Below are positions 16,357 through 25,145 of a stretch of 64,000 bases of DNA, piece by piece. Position 1 is the first letter of the stretch; each line of letters starts with the position of its first letter. The notes beneath the pieces are model-generated. The model did no database searches, was not told the origin of the DNA, and saw only the letters and a list, made by a program, of their open reading frames with translations. Both the position numbers and the translations under genes were made by a program. This DNA is from Hyphomicrobiales bacterium (GTDB lineage Bacteria > Pseudomonadota > Alphaproteobacteria > Rhizobiales > Rhizobiaceae). The DNA lies in NCBI GenBank assembly GCA_900474095.1, contig UCOA01000052.1, positions 1-64,000 of the forward strand. The letters are read 5' to 3'.

Positions 16357-17331
16357 CTATTCGGCCGCAATTGCGACGGGCATATGGCCCGCCAGGTATT
16401 TTTCGGCTTCGAGCGCAGCCATGCAGCCCATTCCGGCGGCCGTGACCGCCTGGCGATAGATGTCGTCCGTAACGTCGCCGGCCGCGTAGACGCCAGGCAC
16501 GTCCGTGGCGGTCGAATCGGCGGCCGTCCACAGGTAGCCGTTGGGCTTCAGGCGCAGCTTGTCCTTGAAGAGCTCGACCGCCGGCGCATGGCCGATGGCG
16601 ACGAAAACGCCGTCGATTGGCATTTCGCTCGTGTCGCCGGTGCGGGTGTTGCGCAGCTTGACGCCGTTGACCGAGGCCGGCATCGGTGGCTTAGCCGGGC
16701 TGCCGAGATATTCGACAACCTCGTGATCCCAGATCACCTTGATGTTTTCCTTGGCGAACAGCCGCTCCTGAAGGATTTTTTCCGAGCGGAAGCTGTCGCG
16801 GCGGTGAATGACCGTCACGGTCTTGGCAAGGTTCGAAAGATAGAGAGCTTCCTCGACTGCCGAGTTGCCACCGCCGACGACGATCACGTCCTTGTTGCGA
16901 TAGAAGAAGCCGTCGCAGGTGGCGCAGGCCGAAACGCCAAAACCCTGGAAGGTGGCCTCGCTCTCGATGCCGAGCCATTTGGCCTTGGCGCCGGTAGCGA
17001 TGATCAGAACATCGGCCGTCCAGTCGGTGCCGCTGTCGGTCGTGAGCTTGAACGGCCGCACCGAGAGATCGACGCTGGTGACGAGATCGCTGACGATCTC
17101 GGTGCCGACATGTTGGGCCTGCTTGAGCATCTGCTCCATCATCCACGGACCCTGGACCGGATCCGCATACCCCGGATAGTTCTCGACGTCGGTGGTGATC
17201 ATCAACTGGCCACCCTGTTCCATGCCGGCGATCAGAACCGGATTGAGCATTGCACGCGCCGAATAGATGGCGGCGGTGTAGCCAGCCGGGCCTGAACCGA
17301 TGATGAGAACTTTGGTGTGTCGGGCAGTCAT
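16357..17331 (-). CDS. trxB: Thioredoxin reductase
   Basis: FAD/NADPH flavoenzyme of 324 residues that reduces thioredoxin in the cytoplasm. The FAD site is GSGPAG at 12-17, the redox-active CATC gives C136 and C139, the NADPH site is GGGNSAVEEAL, and the C-terminal FAD block is GVYAAGDVTD. The start at 17331 fits the conserved N-terminus; an ATG twelve codons upstream gives an unlikely extension. It reads towards lsrB with a 113-bp gap, so the two may be partly co-transcribed, which fits the oxidative-stress role reported for LsrB. Confidence 0.96.
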   Translation of the reverse strand: MTARHTKVLIIGSGPAGYTAAIYSARAMLNPVLIAGMEQGGQLMITTDVENYPGYADPVQGPWMMEQMLKQAQHVGTEIVSDLVTSVDLSVRPFKLTTDSGTDWTADVLIIATGAKAKWLGIESEATFQGFGVSACATCDGFFYRNKDVIVVGGGNSAVEEALYLSNLAKTVTVIHRRDSFRSEKILQERLFAKENIKVIWDHEVVEYLGSPAKPPMPASVNGVKLRNTRTGDTSEMPIDGVFVAIGHAPAVELFKDKLRLKPNGYLWTAADSTATDVPGVYAAGDVTDDIYRQAVTAAGMGCMAALEAEKYLAGHMPVAIAAE

Positions 17332-17538
17332 GAGCCGGGTCCTTCGATCGTCGGAACGGTATAACACCGTCCGGCTTCGTCATATGGTGAGAAATTGTTT
17401 CCTTAGTCTAGGGATTCCGGCAGCCTTGTTTCAAGGGCAGCCCCGTTGATACACACAGATGTGTTGCCCGATTGCCCCGGTTTGGCGAGGTTTTTGTGCA
17501 TGCCGGGCAAAGACGCTCTCGTTTTTTCATCCTAATAC

Positions 17539-18645
17539 GTGTTACCGACAAAACGTGTGACAATCGCCGATCGGACAGAAGTGGCAGTGAACAAGCGGCA
17601 ATCTCCATATCCGTTTCGCAATCCCGGCGATTTCGACTACGGCCGCACGCTTTTTCACCGGTTCGGCACCTGGCTCGACAGCCGCCGCGTTACGTCCCGC
17701 CGAAAGAGCAATAGCGAAACCGTGCCGTTGTCGCTTTTGTGGCCCGCAACCTTCCGGCCGCTGCGGAAGACGGATGTGCCGCTGCTTTTCCTGGCGCACA
17801 ACGATCTCAAATTCATGCGGTCGCTGCTTGCGCACTACCGCCGGCTGGGCGTCAGCCGCTTCATCTGCGTCGACGATCAGTCCGATGACGGCACGCGTGA
17901 GTTTCTTTGCGCGCAGTCCGACGTCGACGTGTGGACCTCCGGTGTGCGCTATCGCGAGGCAAGGCGCGGCAAGCTGTGGCGCGAGGCCCTGTTTGCCCGC
18001 TACGGCAAGAACCGCTGGTATCTCAACATCGACGCCGATGAGTACCTCGTCTACGATCGTTGTTTCGAACGGCCGCTGCCGGACCTGATCGCCCGGCTCG
18101 AAAGCCTGGGCGTGCGCCGGTTCGCGGCCCCGATGATAGACATGTATCCCGGCGGCCAGGTCAGCGCCTTTGCCTTCGACGGTTCGACGGACGCCATGCC
18201 ATGGGAGATTGCCGATTGCATCGATGGCAGCGGCTATGTCATCGAAAAGACCAAGCGGTTCCTCAGCCTTGCGGGCGGCCCGCGGAGGCGGAAGTTTGCA
18301 GCTGAGGCCGAGATGATGAAATACCCGCTGATGTACTGGGACGACGATTGCAGCTTCGGCGTCAGCATCCACCAGCCGCTGCCCTTCGACCGCAATTTCT
18401 CGCCGATCTCCGGCGTGCTGCTGCATTTCAAGTTCTTTGCCGATTATCACGAGAAAACCCGTCAGGCCGTGGAGGACAAGCAGTATTTCGGCGGCGCACG
18501 CGAGTACCAGCGCATTCTCGACACGGTTGCCGCCAGCGGCGAACTCGATTTCGTCTATGAAGACACGCTGCAATATTCATCGCCGCAACAGTTGATCGAA
18601 CGCGGCTTCATGCAGCCGATCTGGGCTGCCGGGGCGGGGGCCTGA
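17539..18645 (+). CDS. Glycosyltransferase family 2-like protein
   Basis: 368 residues. The central domain (about 80-300) has the GT-A features VPLLFLAHNDLKFMRSLL, a DDQSDDGT nucleotide-sugar loop and the metal-binding DADEY. It resembles the glyco_tranf_2_4 group, which acts on surface polysaccharides. The first 70 residues are basic and unlike the family, and the start is doubtful: the frame opens with GTG at 17539, and a second in-frame GTG lies near 17587. It begins a co-directional run (gaps of 7, 50, 15, 13 and 7 bp) that includes an acyltransferase, lrp, a methyltransferase and two further glycosyltransferases. Acceptor and sugar are unknown. Confidence 0.8.
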   Translation: MLPTKRVTIADRTEVAVNKRQSPYPFRNPGDFDYGRTLFHRFGTWLDSRRVTSRRKSNSETVPLSLLWPATFRPLRKTDVPLLFLAHNDLKFMRSLLAHYRRLGVSRFICVDDQSDDGTREFLCAQSDVDVWTSGVRYREARRGKLWREALFARYGKNRWYLNIDADEYLVYDRCFERPLPDLIARLESLGVRRFAAPMIDMYPGGQVSAFAFDGSTDAMPWEIADCIDGSGYVIEKTKRFLSLAGGPRRRKFAAEAEMMKYPLMYWDDDCSFGVSIHQPLPFDRNFSPISGVLLHFKFFADYHEKTRQAVEDKQYFGGAREYQRILDTVAASGELDFVYEDTLQYSSPQQLIERGFMQPIWAAGAGA

Positions 18646-18652
18646 GAGCGTC

Positions 18653-19186
18653 ATGCGCATCGGATCGCTTTCGCATTATTACTGTCTCCTTCGCGGGCTT
18701 GTGATGCCGGGATATTTGCGCGTCGGCCGCAAAGCCCGGATCAAGCAGGGCGCGTTCATCGATGCCTATCGCGGTCGGGTGGTGATCGGCGATCGGTTCA
18801 AGATCCATCGGGGCGGTTTCATCGACGTGCAGAAGGGTAACATCGAGATCGGTTCGAACGTCTCGATCAATCCGTATAGTATCCTTTACGGTCTCGGCGG
18901 GATCAGGATCGGCAATGACGTGCGGATCGCCGCCCATGTCGTCATCGTTTCCTTCGATCACCGTTATGAAGACGTCTCCAAAGCCATCACGATGCAGGGC
19001 GTCGCCGCCAAGCCGATTGTCATCGAGGATGATGTCTGGATCGGTGCCGGCGCGAAGATCTTGGGCGGCTCGCATATCGCCAAAGGTTGCGTCATCGGGG
19101 CGAATGCCGTGCTCAAGGGCAAGACCGAACCCTATGGAATTTACGTTGGCAGCCCGGCGCGGCTCTTGAAGTACCGCGGGCAATAA
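18653..19186 (+). CDS. Hexapeptide-repeat acyltransferase
   Basis: 177-residue left-handed beta-helix acyltransferase (WcaF/CatB-like). Irregular hexapeptide repeats run through most of the protein (IGDRFKIHRGGFIDV, IGSNVSINPYSIL, IGNDVRIAAHVVIV). The catalytic-type histidine lies in SFDHRYEDV, and the family C-terminus IYVGSPARLLKY is intact. Such enzymes O-acetylate sugars of surface polysaccharides. It starts 7 bp after the glycosyltransferase stop, which implies one transcript and a shared pathway. The acyl donor is presumably acetyl-CoA. Confidence 0.87.
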   Translation: MRIGSLSHYYCLLRGLVMPGYLRVGRKARIKQGAFIDAYRGRVVIGDRFKIHRGGFIDVQKGNIEIGSNVSINPYSILYGLGGIRIGNDVRIAAHVVIVSFDHRYEDVSKAITMQGVAAKPIVIEDDVWIGAGAKILGGSHIAKGCVIGANAVLKGKTEPYGIYVGSPARLLKYRGQ

Positions 19187-19236
19187 CAGGAAGCGGCCCG
19201 CAAGCGGCCGATCGAACAGAAACGGGAAGCTCAACC

Positions 19237-19707
19237 ATGGTGATGCGCGTCGAACTTGATGCAATCGATATGAAGATTCTGCGCGAGCTTCAGAACGACG
19301 GCCGGATGACCAATGTCGAGCTTGCCGAACGGGTGGGCATATCGGCGCCGCCGTGTCTCAGGCGCGTGCGCAAGCTGGAGGAGGCCGGCATCATCCGCGG
19401 CTATCGCGCGCTTCTGAATGCTCCGGCACTCGGCTATGATCTGGTTGCCTTCTGCATGGTCGGCCTCAAGCACCAGTCGGATGCCAATCTGAAGGCTTTT
19501 GCCAAGCAGACGGCCAATTGGCCGCTGGTGCGCGAGGCGTGGATGGTCTCGGGCGAATCCGATTTTCTCCTTCAGTGCGTGGCCGAAAACCTTGCAGCAT
19601 TTCAGGATTTCGTTATTGAGGAGCTCACGGCCACGGAGAACGTGGATACCGTGCGCACGATGCTGACCATCCGGCAAGTCAAGGATGTTGCTCTCATAGA
19701 GATCTAG
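19237..19707 (+). CDS. lrp: Lrp/AsnC-family regulator
   Basis: 156 residues from ATG 19237 (GGGAAG upstream), standard for the family. The N-terminal helix-turn-helix is in MTNVELAERVGISAPPCLRRVRKLEEAGII, here about residues 21-50. The C-terminal RAM ligand domain follows (AWMVSGESDFLLQCVAEN). An lrp gene adjoining LPS-core genes is reported from Sinorhizobium meliloti. It sits inside the glycosyltransferase run with short spacings, so it is probably translated from the same mRNA. Whether it controls these genes or amino-acid metabolism cannot be read here. Confidence 0.92.
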   Translation: MVMRVELDAIDMKILRELQNDGRMTNVELAERVGISAPPCLRRVRKLEEAGIIRGYRALLNAPALGYDLVAFCMVGLKHQSDANLKAFAKQTANWPLVREAWMVSGESDFLLQCVAENLAAFQDFVIEELTATENVDTVRTMLTIRQVKDVALIEI

Positions 19708-19722
19708 GTCGCTTCCGCGCTG

Positions 19723-20460
19723 GTGTCTCCGGTTGTCACGATAGGATCAGGTGTTTTGAAAAGACTGCTGCGATCGCTGCGCAAGAGCCTCCGGTATATG
19801 TTCAACGTGCGCACCGTCCGGCTGGGCGGAGTTACGATTGATACGACCGTCGGTCATATTCCTGAAAACGTCCGGGAACTGATTTTTCGCGAGATCTACG
19901 AAGACACCGAGCGCGACCTGATCGGCAAGATTCTGAAACCCGGCATGCGCACGCTTGAAATCGGCACCGGTATCGGCTTCGTCAGCCTGGTTGCCGCCCG
20001 CATCTGCGGCGAACACAATGTCTTCTGCTATGAGGCCAATCCGGAGTTGGAGCCGACAATCAAAAGAAATTTTGCGCTGAACGGTCTGACGCCGAACCTC
20101 ACCATGCGCGCGGTCACCGTGGACGGTGCGCCGATCACCTTCTTCAAGAGCGACAACATCATTTCCTCCAGCGTCTACGATCGCAAGCGCAACGACATGC
20201 AGATCCTGGTCGAAAGCGAGGCGCTTTCGGATGTTCTTGCAAAGCATGATCCCTCGGCATTGATCATGGATGTCGAAGGTGCCGAAATCCAGCTGCTCGG
20301 AGATGTCGACCTGAGGAACGTTGCCGATATCATCGTCGAGCTGCATCCGCATATCGTCGGCGAAGAGGCCGTCACGGCACTTATTTCCAACCTGAAGGAC
20401 CGCGGGTACGTCATGCTGAGCAACAACCGCAAGACATCCCATTTCGCGCGCGCGGCCTGA
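19723..20460 (+). CDS. FkbM-family methyltransferase
   Basis: S-adenosylmethionine-dependent methyltransferase of 245 residues as drawn. The SAM-binding loop is TLEIGTGIGFVSLVAARI, and the family block LIMDVEGAEIQLLGD (about 190-204) is intact. FkbM proteins often O-methylate sugars of lipopolysaccharide or other glycans, consistent with the surrounding glycosyltransferases. The start is uncertain: GTG at 19723 gives this length, while TTG at 19756 has a better ribosome site (AGGATCAGG) and gives 234 residues. The N-terminus shows no signal peptide. Confidence 0.85.
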   Translation: MSPVVTIGSGVLKRLLRSLRKSLRYMFNVRTVRLGGVTIDTTVGHIPENVRELIFREIYEDTERDLIGKILKPGMRTLEIGTGIGFVSLVAARICGEHNVFCYEANPELEPTIKRNFALNGLTPNLTMRAVTVDGAPITFFKSDNIISSSVYDRKRNDMQILVESEALSDVLAKHDPSALIMDVEGAEIQLLGDVDLRNVADIIVELHPHIVGEEAVTALISNLKDRGYVMLSNNRKTSHFARAA

Positions 20461-20473
20461 AGGGCACCCTTTC

Positions 20474-21298
20474 ATGCCATCGAAACTCCCGCTTTCCGCC
20501 TTCATCATCTGCCTGAACGAGGAGGCCTATCTCGGCAATTGCATCGAGAGCCTGGGAGGCTGCGCGGAAATCGTCATCGTCGATTCTGGCTCTACCGACG
20601 GCACGGCGGCACTGGTGCAGTCCTATATCGACAAGGCCTGGCCGATCCGGTTCCTGTTCGAAGCCTGGCGCGGCTATGCCGGACAGAAGCAGTTCGCGCT
20701 CGACCAGTGCAAAGAGCCGTGGTGCCTGAACATCGATGCCGACGAGCGGCTGGACCAACCCTTGCAGGCTTTGCTCCCGTCGCTTCTCGAAGCCCCGGCA
20801 GAGACCGTCGGCTGGCGTATTGCCCGCCGGCCCTATCTGATCGGCTACGGCTATACGCCGGAGACGGTGCGCGAGCGCAAGAACCTGCGGCTGATCCGCA
20901 AGGGAAGGGGTGCTTACGATCTTTCCCAGAAGGTCCATGAAGGCATCGTGCCGGACGGCAAGGTCGAGGCGGCGGCGACCGGCAGCCTCCTGCACTACCG
21001 GCCGCTGATCCTCGATGAGCAGATCCTCAAGGAAAACAAATATTCGACGCTGAAGGCTGACCAGCAGTTTATGGCCGGCAAGCCGCCGCGCGCCTACAAG
21101 ATGATATTCAGCCCGCCGCTCTATTTTCTGCGGCTCTATTTCCGCAACGGCCTTTGGCGTTGCGGCTTTCCCGGCTTCATCGAGGCGGCGACGGGAGGCA
21201 TGTACGCCTTCCTGACGGCAGCCAAGATCTACCAGCGGCACGCCCTCAGGCGGAAGCCGAATTTCGACGACATGGAGCGCGCGCGGCGCGGCAAATGA
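20474..21298 (+). CDS. Glycosyltransferase family 2, LPS core type
   Basis: 274-residue GT-A glycosyltransferase like WaaE/KdtX. The start is PLSAFIICLNEEAYLGNCIE, the nucleotide-sugar loop VDSGSTDGT follows, and the metal-binding NIDADERL is at about 93-100. The C-terminal half has an amphipathic, aromatic-rich segment suited to membrane association. It begins 13 bp after the methyltransferase and ends 7 bp before the next glycosyltransferase. By position it corresponds to the LpsC/LpsD genes of S. meliloti, but I cannot say which, so no symbol is given. Confidence 0.88.
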   Translation: MPSKLPLSAFIICLNEEAYLGNCIESLGGCAEIVIVDSGSTDGTAALVQSYIDKAWPIRFLFEAWRGYAGQKQFALDQCKEPWCLNIDADERLDQPLQALLPSLLEAPAETVGWRIARRPYLIGYGYTPETVRERKNLRLIRKGRGAYDLSQKVHEGIVPDGKVEAAATGSLLHYRPLILDEQILKENKYSTLKADQQFMAGKPPRAYKMIFSPPLYFLRLYFRNGLWRCGFPGFIEAATGGMYAFLTAAKIYQRHALRRKPNFDDMERARRGK

Positions 21299-21305
21299 GG
21301 ACCGC

Positions 21306-22328
21306 ATGAAGGTTATGCATTATCACTTCGGCAAGGACGGCGGCGCCGAGCGCTTCTTCGTCCACCTCGTCAATGCGCTCGCCCGGCGCGGCGTCGAACA
21401 GACCGCCGTCATCCGTCCGAACCGTCTGTGGCGCAAGGACGTCGAGCCTCATGCCCGGCTGATCGAAAGCAATTTCCGCAACCTGTCGCCGGATCGCATC
21501 CTGCTGCCGCTGAAGGTCAAGCACCTGGCGCGCCGCGAAAAGCCGGATGCGCTGTTTTCCTGGGCGACGCGGGCAAGCCGCCTGATGCCGAACTACAAGG
21601 GCTGCATCAAGATCTCGCGGCTCGGCGACTATCCGACCAATCTCAGCTACTTCAAGAACACCGACGTGCTGGTCTGCAACACGCCGGGGATCGGCGAGCA
21701 TGTGCGCCGGATCGGCTGGAAGCGCGGCGTCGAGATCATTTCCAACTTCACCAACACCGAGCGCGTCACGCCGATCGACCGCAGGAGCCTCGATACGCCG
21801 GAAGACGCGCCGGTCGTCATGTCGATGGGCCGCTTCGTGCCGCGCAAGGGCTTCGCGCTGCTGACGGAAGCGGTGGCGAAGCTGCCGGGCGTCTATCTCT
21901 GGCTCGCCGGCGATGGCGAGGAGATGGAGAATGTCCGCAAGCTCGCTGCCGATCTCGGCGTTGCCGATCGCGTTCGCTTCCTCGGCTGGCAGAAGGACAC
22001 GCGCCCTTACGTGGCGGCCGCCGACGTCTTCGTCATGCCGTCAAGCCACGAGCCGCTCGGCAACGTCATTCTCGAGGCCTGGGCACAGCAGAAACCGGTT
22101 GTCTCCAGCCGGTCCGAGGGACCGACATGGTTCATGCGCGACGGTGAAAACGGCCTGCTCGTCGATATTGGCGATACCGACGGTTTCAGCAGGGCGATCG
22201 AACGGTTGATTAACGACAGGCACCTTGCCGATCACGTCGCCTTGGGCGGCCACGAGACCCTGATGGGGCAGTTTTCCGAGGAGGCGGTTGCCAACGCCTA
22301 TATCGAGTTGTTCAAGCGTAAGCCTTAG
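21306..22328 (+). CDS. lpsE: Glycosyltransferase family 4, LPS core (LpsE-like)
   Basis: 340-residue GT-B retaining glycosyltransferase. The N-terminal acceptor domain begins MKVMHYHFGKDGGAERFFVH. The C-terminal donor domain has SMGRFVPRKGF and the EX7E-type block EPLGNVILEAWAQQKPVV. GAGGACCGC precedes the ATG. It is the last gene of the rightward run and converges on lpsB, the same arrangement of LPS-core genes described near greA in S. meliloti; the lpsE name follows from that. Its sugar donor is unproven. Confidence 0.83.
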   Translation: MKVMHYHFGKDGGAERFFVHLVNALARRGVEQTAVIRPNRLWRKDVEPHARLIESNFRNLSPDRILLPLKVKHLARREKPDALFSWATRASRLMPNYKGCIKISRLGDYPTNLSYFKNTDVLVCNTPGIGEHVRRIGWKRGVEIISNFTNTERVTPIDRRSLDTPEDAPVVMSMGRFVPRKGFALLTEAVAKLPGVYLWLAGDGEEMENVRKLAADLGVADRVRFLGWQKDTRPYVAAADVFVMPSSHEPLGNVILEAWAQQKPVVSSRSEGPTWFMRDGENGLLVDIGDTDGFSRAIERLINDRHLADHVALGGHETLMGQFSEEAVANAYIELFKRKP

Positions 22329-22378
22329 GTTTAGAAGGCTTTTTCGGTTGAACGGACTGCACGTATTGTCGGCTAAGC

Positions 22379-22463
22379 GGGGAGAGGGGATTTGCCCCGA
22401 CTTTGCCGCATGTCCCTTCTCCCCTTTCGACGGGGAGAAGGTGCCCGACAGGGCGGATGAGGG
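22379..22463 (-). repeat. Rhizobial hairpin repeat, copy between lpsE and lpsB
   Basis: CCTTCTCCCC and GGGGAGAAGG form a 10-bp hairpin (22415-22441), followed by GCCCGACAGGGCGGATGAGGG. The same sequence in the opposite orientation occurs at 60.06 kb. It fills the space between two convergent genes and may act as their terminator. It belongs to the abundant intergenic palindromes of rhizobial genomes; I am not sure of the family name. Confidence 0.75.
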
Positions 22464-22487
22464 ACAGCGCAGAAAGTTGTTGAGCGA

Positions 22488-23558
22488 TCAACCGCAAACC
22501 GTATCGGACAAGAGCATTTCATAGACCGCACCGATCCTCGATGCCTCGCCCTCGATGCTGAACGTCGTGGTCGCGCGTGCGAGCCCCCGGTCACCGGCCA
22601 GTCTTGCGCGCTCCGCATCGTCCATGAACCTGGCGGCGGCCTCCGCCATTTCCATCAGCGCGTTTGCCGCAATGAGGACGCCGGTTTCTTCCACACCTGT
22701 CACCAGCAATTCCGAAAAGGCGCCGACATCGGTCGCTACGACCGGCACCTGTGTCGCCATCGCCTCGAGCGGGGTCAGCCCGAACCCTTCCCAGCGCTGC
22801 GGCGCGATGAACAGGTCGAGCGCCCGGTACCAGTCCGGTATGTTCGTATGCTCGCCGACAAACAGGATGCGATCGGAAAGACCGGCCTGTTTTACTTTTT
22901 CCCTCAGCTCGTTTTCGAAGGAGACGTGCGCCGCCGTCGCCCGGCCGGCGACGATGGCGATCCAGTCCGGACGGCTTGGCAGGAGATTGATCATGCTGTC
23001 GACGAACAGGTCAGTGCCCTTCTGCCGCCGCACCCGGCCGAAGCAGCCAGCGATTTTCCTGTCCGCCGGGAGGCCCAGCGCCGCCTTGGCCGCGGCCTTG
23101 TCGGGTGCGGGGAAAAAACGCCGTGTGTCGATGCCGTGCATGATCGTCGTGCTTGGCACGTCGAGATAGGCGGCAGTGCGGTTGCTGGTGGCGATCACCG
23201 CGTCCATCCGCCGGATCAGGAATTTGGTCCAGCCCGAATGTCTGCGCTGCGAGGCGGAGGTGAAGACGATCTTGAGCTTCATCCGCAGGAGATCGCGCAA
23301 CACGATCGCCGGCAGCATCTCGACATTGCGCCGGGCGTGCCAGACCCGCAGCACGCGGTTTTTCGGACGCCCCCACAGCCGAAGCAATGCGGAATAGCCG
23401 ATATGGGGCAAACCAGCGGGCAAGCCGGGGCCTAAGGTCGCGACCTTCTGGCCCAGCGCGCGTTGCACCGGAACAAGCTGAATGATCGTCGAGGTGACGC
23501 CGGAAAGGCGACGCTTGAAGTTCGGCGCGATGATCTCGACGTCGCTGATGTCTTCCAC
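22488..23558 (-). CDS. lpsB: LPS core glycosyltransferase LpsB/LpcC
   Basis: 356-residue GT-B family 4 enzyme, the length of LpsB of Sinorhizobium and LpcC of R. leguminosarum, which transfers mannose to Kdo in the inner LPS core. Landmarks: APNFKRRLSGVTSTIIQLVP at the N-terminus, HGIDTRRFFPAPDKA, GRVRRQKGTDLFVDSM and the donor-site block EGFGLTPLEAMATQVPVV. It lies downstream of greA on the same strand, separated by a RIME repeat and a terminator, and faces lpsE. Loss of this gene is known to alter the LPS core and symbiosis in relatives. The mannosyl specificity is transferred from that knowledge. Confidence 0.88.
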   Translation of the reverse strand: MEDISDVEIIAPNFKRRLSGVTSTIIQLVPVQRALGQKVATLGPGLPAGLPHIGYSALLRLWGRPKNRVLRVWHARRNVEMLPAIVLRDLLRMKLKIVFTSASQRRHSGWTKFLIRRMDAVIATSNRTAAYLDVPSTTIMHGIDTRRFFPAPDKAAAKAALGLPADRKIAGCFGRVRRQKGTDLFVDSMINLLPSRPDWIAIVAGRATAAHVSFENELREKVKQAGLSDRILFVGEHTNIPDWYRALDLFIAPQRWEGFGLTPLEAMATQVPVVATDVGAFSELLVTGVEETGVLIAANALMEMAEAAARFMDDAERARLAGDRGLARATTTFSIEGEASRIGAVYEMLLSDTVCG

Positions 23559-23585
23559 GCTTGCGTGCCCTTGTTCGTCTAACAG

Positions 23586-23625
23586 AAAAAGCCCGGAGGC
23601 AGCTTTGGGGGCCGTCCGGGCTTTT
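23586..23625. terminator. Bidirectional intrinsic terminator after greA
   Basis: AAAAAGCCCGGA (23586-23597) pairs with TCCGGGCTTTT (23615-23625). For the leftward greA transcript it comes after the RIME repeat and 28 bases before the lpsB start. Confidence 0.75.
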
Positions 23626-23626
23626 A

Positions 23627-23730
23627 CTGCATAATTCCTTAAATCGGAATCGATCTAAGGACAAAATTATGCAGCATCTCAAGCTGTTTCAGCGACCTTT
23701 GCGCGTCTGAACAGACGCGCGGCGCTGTCA
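23627..23730 (+). repeat. RIME-type repeat, copy 2
   Basis: Full-length copy, with both palindromes: CCTTAAATCGGAATCGAT with its partner, and GCGCGTC/GACGCGC. It lies between greA and lpsB, so the leftward transcript from greA runs through it before the terminator. Confidence 0.8.
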
Positions 23731-23746
23731 TGCAATATGCCAGGGA

Positions 23747-24223
23747 TCAGCCCCAGTTGATCGCTAGGATTTCGTAGGCCTTTGAGCCGCCGGGAGCGAC
23801 GACTTCGATCGAATCGCCAACTTCCTTGCCGATCAGCGCGCGGGCAATCGGCGAGGAGATCGAGATGCGGCCCTGCTTTACGTCGGCTTCTTGGTCGCCG
23901 ACGATCTGGTAGGTCTTGTTCTCTTCGGTGTCCTCGTCGACCAGCTTCACGGTTGCGCCGAACTTGATCTTCGAGCCGGACATCTTCGACAGGTCGATCA
24001 CTTCGGCACGGGCGACGTAGTCCTCGAGCTCGCCGATGCGGCCTTCATTGTGGCTCTGGGCTTCCTTGGCCGCGTGATATTCGGCATTTTCCGAAAGGTC
24101 GCCATGGGCGCGTGCTTCGGAAATGGCTTCGATGATCCGCGGGCGCTCTTCCTGCTGACGCCAACGCAGCTCTTCCTGCAGCTTGACGAATCCGCTCTGA
24201 GTCATCGGCACTTTATCGACCAT
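23747..24223 (-). CDS. greA: Transcription elongation factor GreA
   Basis: 158 residues from the ATG at 24223 (AAGGAC upstream), the standard GreA length. The N-terminal coiled coil that enters the RNA polymerase channel covers about residues 1-75 ([38 protein letters not shown]). The C-terminal FKBP-like domain follows ([18 protein letters not shown]). GreA stimulates transcript cleavage to rescue backtracked polymerase. Upstream in-frame ATGs would add up to 33 unrelated residues. It is divergent from the EcfG-dependent operon. Confidence 0.96.
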   Translation of the reverse strand: MVDKVPMTQSGFVKLQEELRWRQQEERPRIIEAISEARAHGDLSENAEYHAAKEAQSHNEGRIGELEDYVARAEVIDLSKMSGSKIKFGATVKLVDEDTEENKTYQIVGDQEADVKQGRISISSPIARALIGKEVGDSIEVVAPGGSKAYEILAINWG

Positions 24224-24422
24224 TTCACTGTCCTTCATAGTCCGCACGGAGCCCTCAAAAGGTGGGCTCGGCGCAAAAGAAAACGGTCGCCGGAGAGTTA
24301 ACTCCGGAACCGTCCGAAACATTTGAACGACGCTTATAGCAGAAAGCGGAGTGCAAAAGCCAGATTATTCGGACGAGACGCAGGACCGGCGAAGCGCATT
24401 GCAGGCCGAAACCGACGCAATG

Positions 24423-24447
24423 GGAACAATCTCGATGCATGATCGTT
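24423..24447 (+). promoter_or_regulatory. EcfG (general stress sigma factor) promoter
   Basis: GGAAC at 24423-24427, a 16-base spacer, and CGTT at 24444-24447. This is an exact match to the EcfG/RpoE2 consensus of alphaproteobacteria. Transcription would start around 24453-24456, about 20 bases before the first gene of a three-gene run that includes a stress-type oxidoreductase. Confidence 0.8.
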
Positions 24448-24472
24448 GCTCCGGCAAGACGAGGATCAGATC

Positions 24473-24769
24473 ATGCCGCACCCATCACCGGAACATCTTG
24501 AAGGCAGGCTCAACGCCCATCGAAAGCTCTTCATCGCGCTTTCGGCGTTCATCGCCGCAAGCGGCGAAGGCCGGGCGTTTCTCGAGCGCCTCGCGTCGGA
24601 AAGCGAAACTGTTTCCGATCACGAGGAGGACCCGGGCATCGAGCCTGATGATGGCTTCGCGATCCAGCAGATCGCCGACGACGAGATGCAATCGATCGTC
24701 AAGGCGGCGCTATCGCGGATACAGGCCGCAGAAAGCGAGGAGCAGCGGCGCAGGGATATTGCTCCGTGA
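24473..24769 (+). CDS. Small acidic protein of unknown function, first gene of a stress operon
   Basis: 98 residues, starting MPHPSPEHLEGRLNAHRKLF, with GAGGATCAG as ribosome site. The sequence is mostly helical and acidic (ETVSDHEEDPGIEPDD in the middle) with no membrane span, cysteine or signal peptide. I recognise no named family. It is the first gene after the EcfG promoter and is 13 bp from the next gene, so it is likely co-expressed under general stress. Coding status is supported by ribosome site, spacing and codon usage like its neighbours. Confidence 0.75.
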   Translation: MPHPSPEHLEGRLNAHRKLFIALSAFIAASGEGRAFLERLASESETVSDHEEDPGIEPDDGFAIQQIADDEMQSIVKAALSRIQAAESEEQRRRDIAP

Positions 24770-24782
24770 ACGAGGTGAGATC

Positions 24783-25127
24783 ATGCAGGATCGCCCGCAG
24801 GACAAGTTGAAGCTCTACCGACTGGTTCCCGTTGCAGCCGCCAATGATCCCAATTGGGATAATGCCGATTACCAGGGTGAGGTGGTCGTTCGCGCCTTCT
24901 CGGCCGCGGACGCTCGGGTCGTGGCCGCGCAGGCGGAACTCGATTTCACCGAGATCGATGCCTCGCCGGCCGAAGGCAATTCCACCCGCGATGCCAGCGC
25001 GTTCCGCAACGAGCGGCTCTATACGGTGGTCGAAATGCTGGACCGCCAGGGGCTTGCGGATGGACCGCGCGGAGTGGTCGAGGGCCTCGTTTCAGTCGGC
25101 ACCATCAAGCCGACGCAGATTCCGTGA
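24783..25127 (+). CDS. Protein of unknown function, second gene of the stress operon
   Basis: 114 residues, begins MQDRPQDKLKLYRLVPVAA, with GAGGTGAGA upstream. The protein looks soluble and mixed alpha/beta; the part AFSAADARVVAAQAELDF could form a long helix, and the C-terminal third (NERLYTVVEMLDRQGL) reads as a second helix. No cofactor motif, signal or membrane span is visible. I do not recognise the family. It sits 18 bp before the SDR gene, so it probably shares the EcfG-driven transcript. Confidence 0.78.
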   Translation: MQDRPQDKLKLYRLVPVAAANDPNWDNADYQGEVVVRAFSAADARVVAAQAELDFTEIDASPAEGNSTRDASAFRNERLYTVVEMLDRQGLADGPRGVVEGLVSVGTIKPTQIP

Positions 25128-25145
25128 GACAAAAGGAGAAAGACC

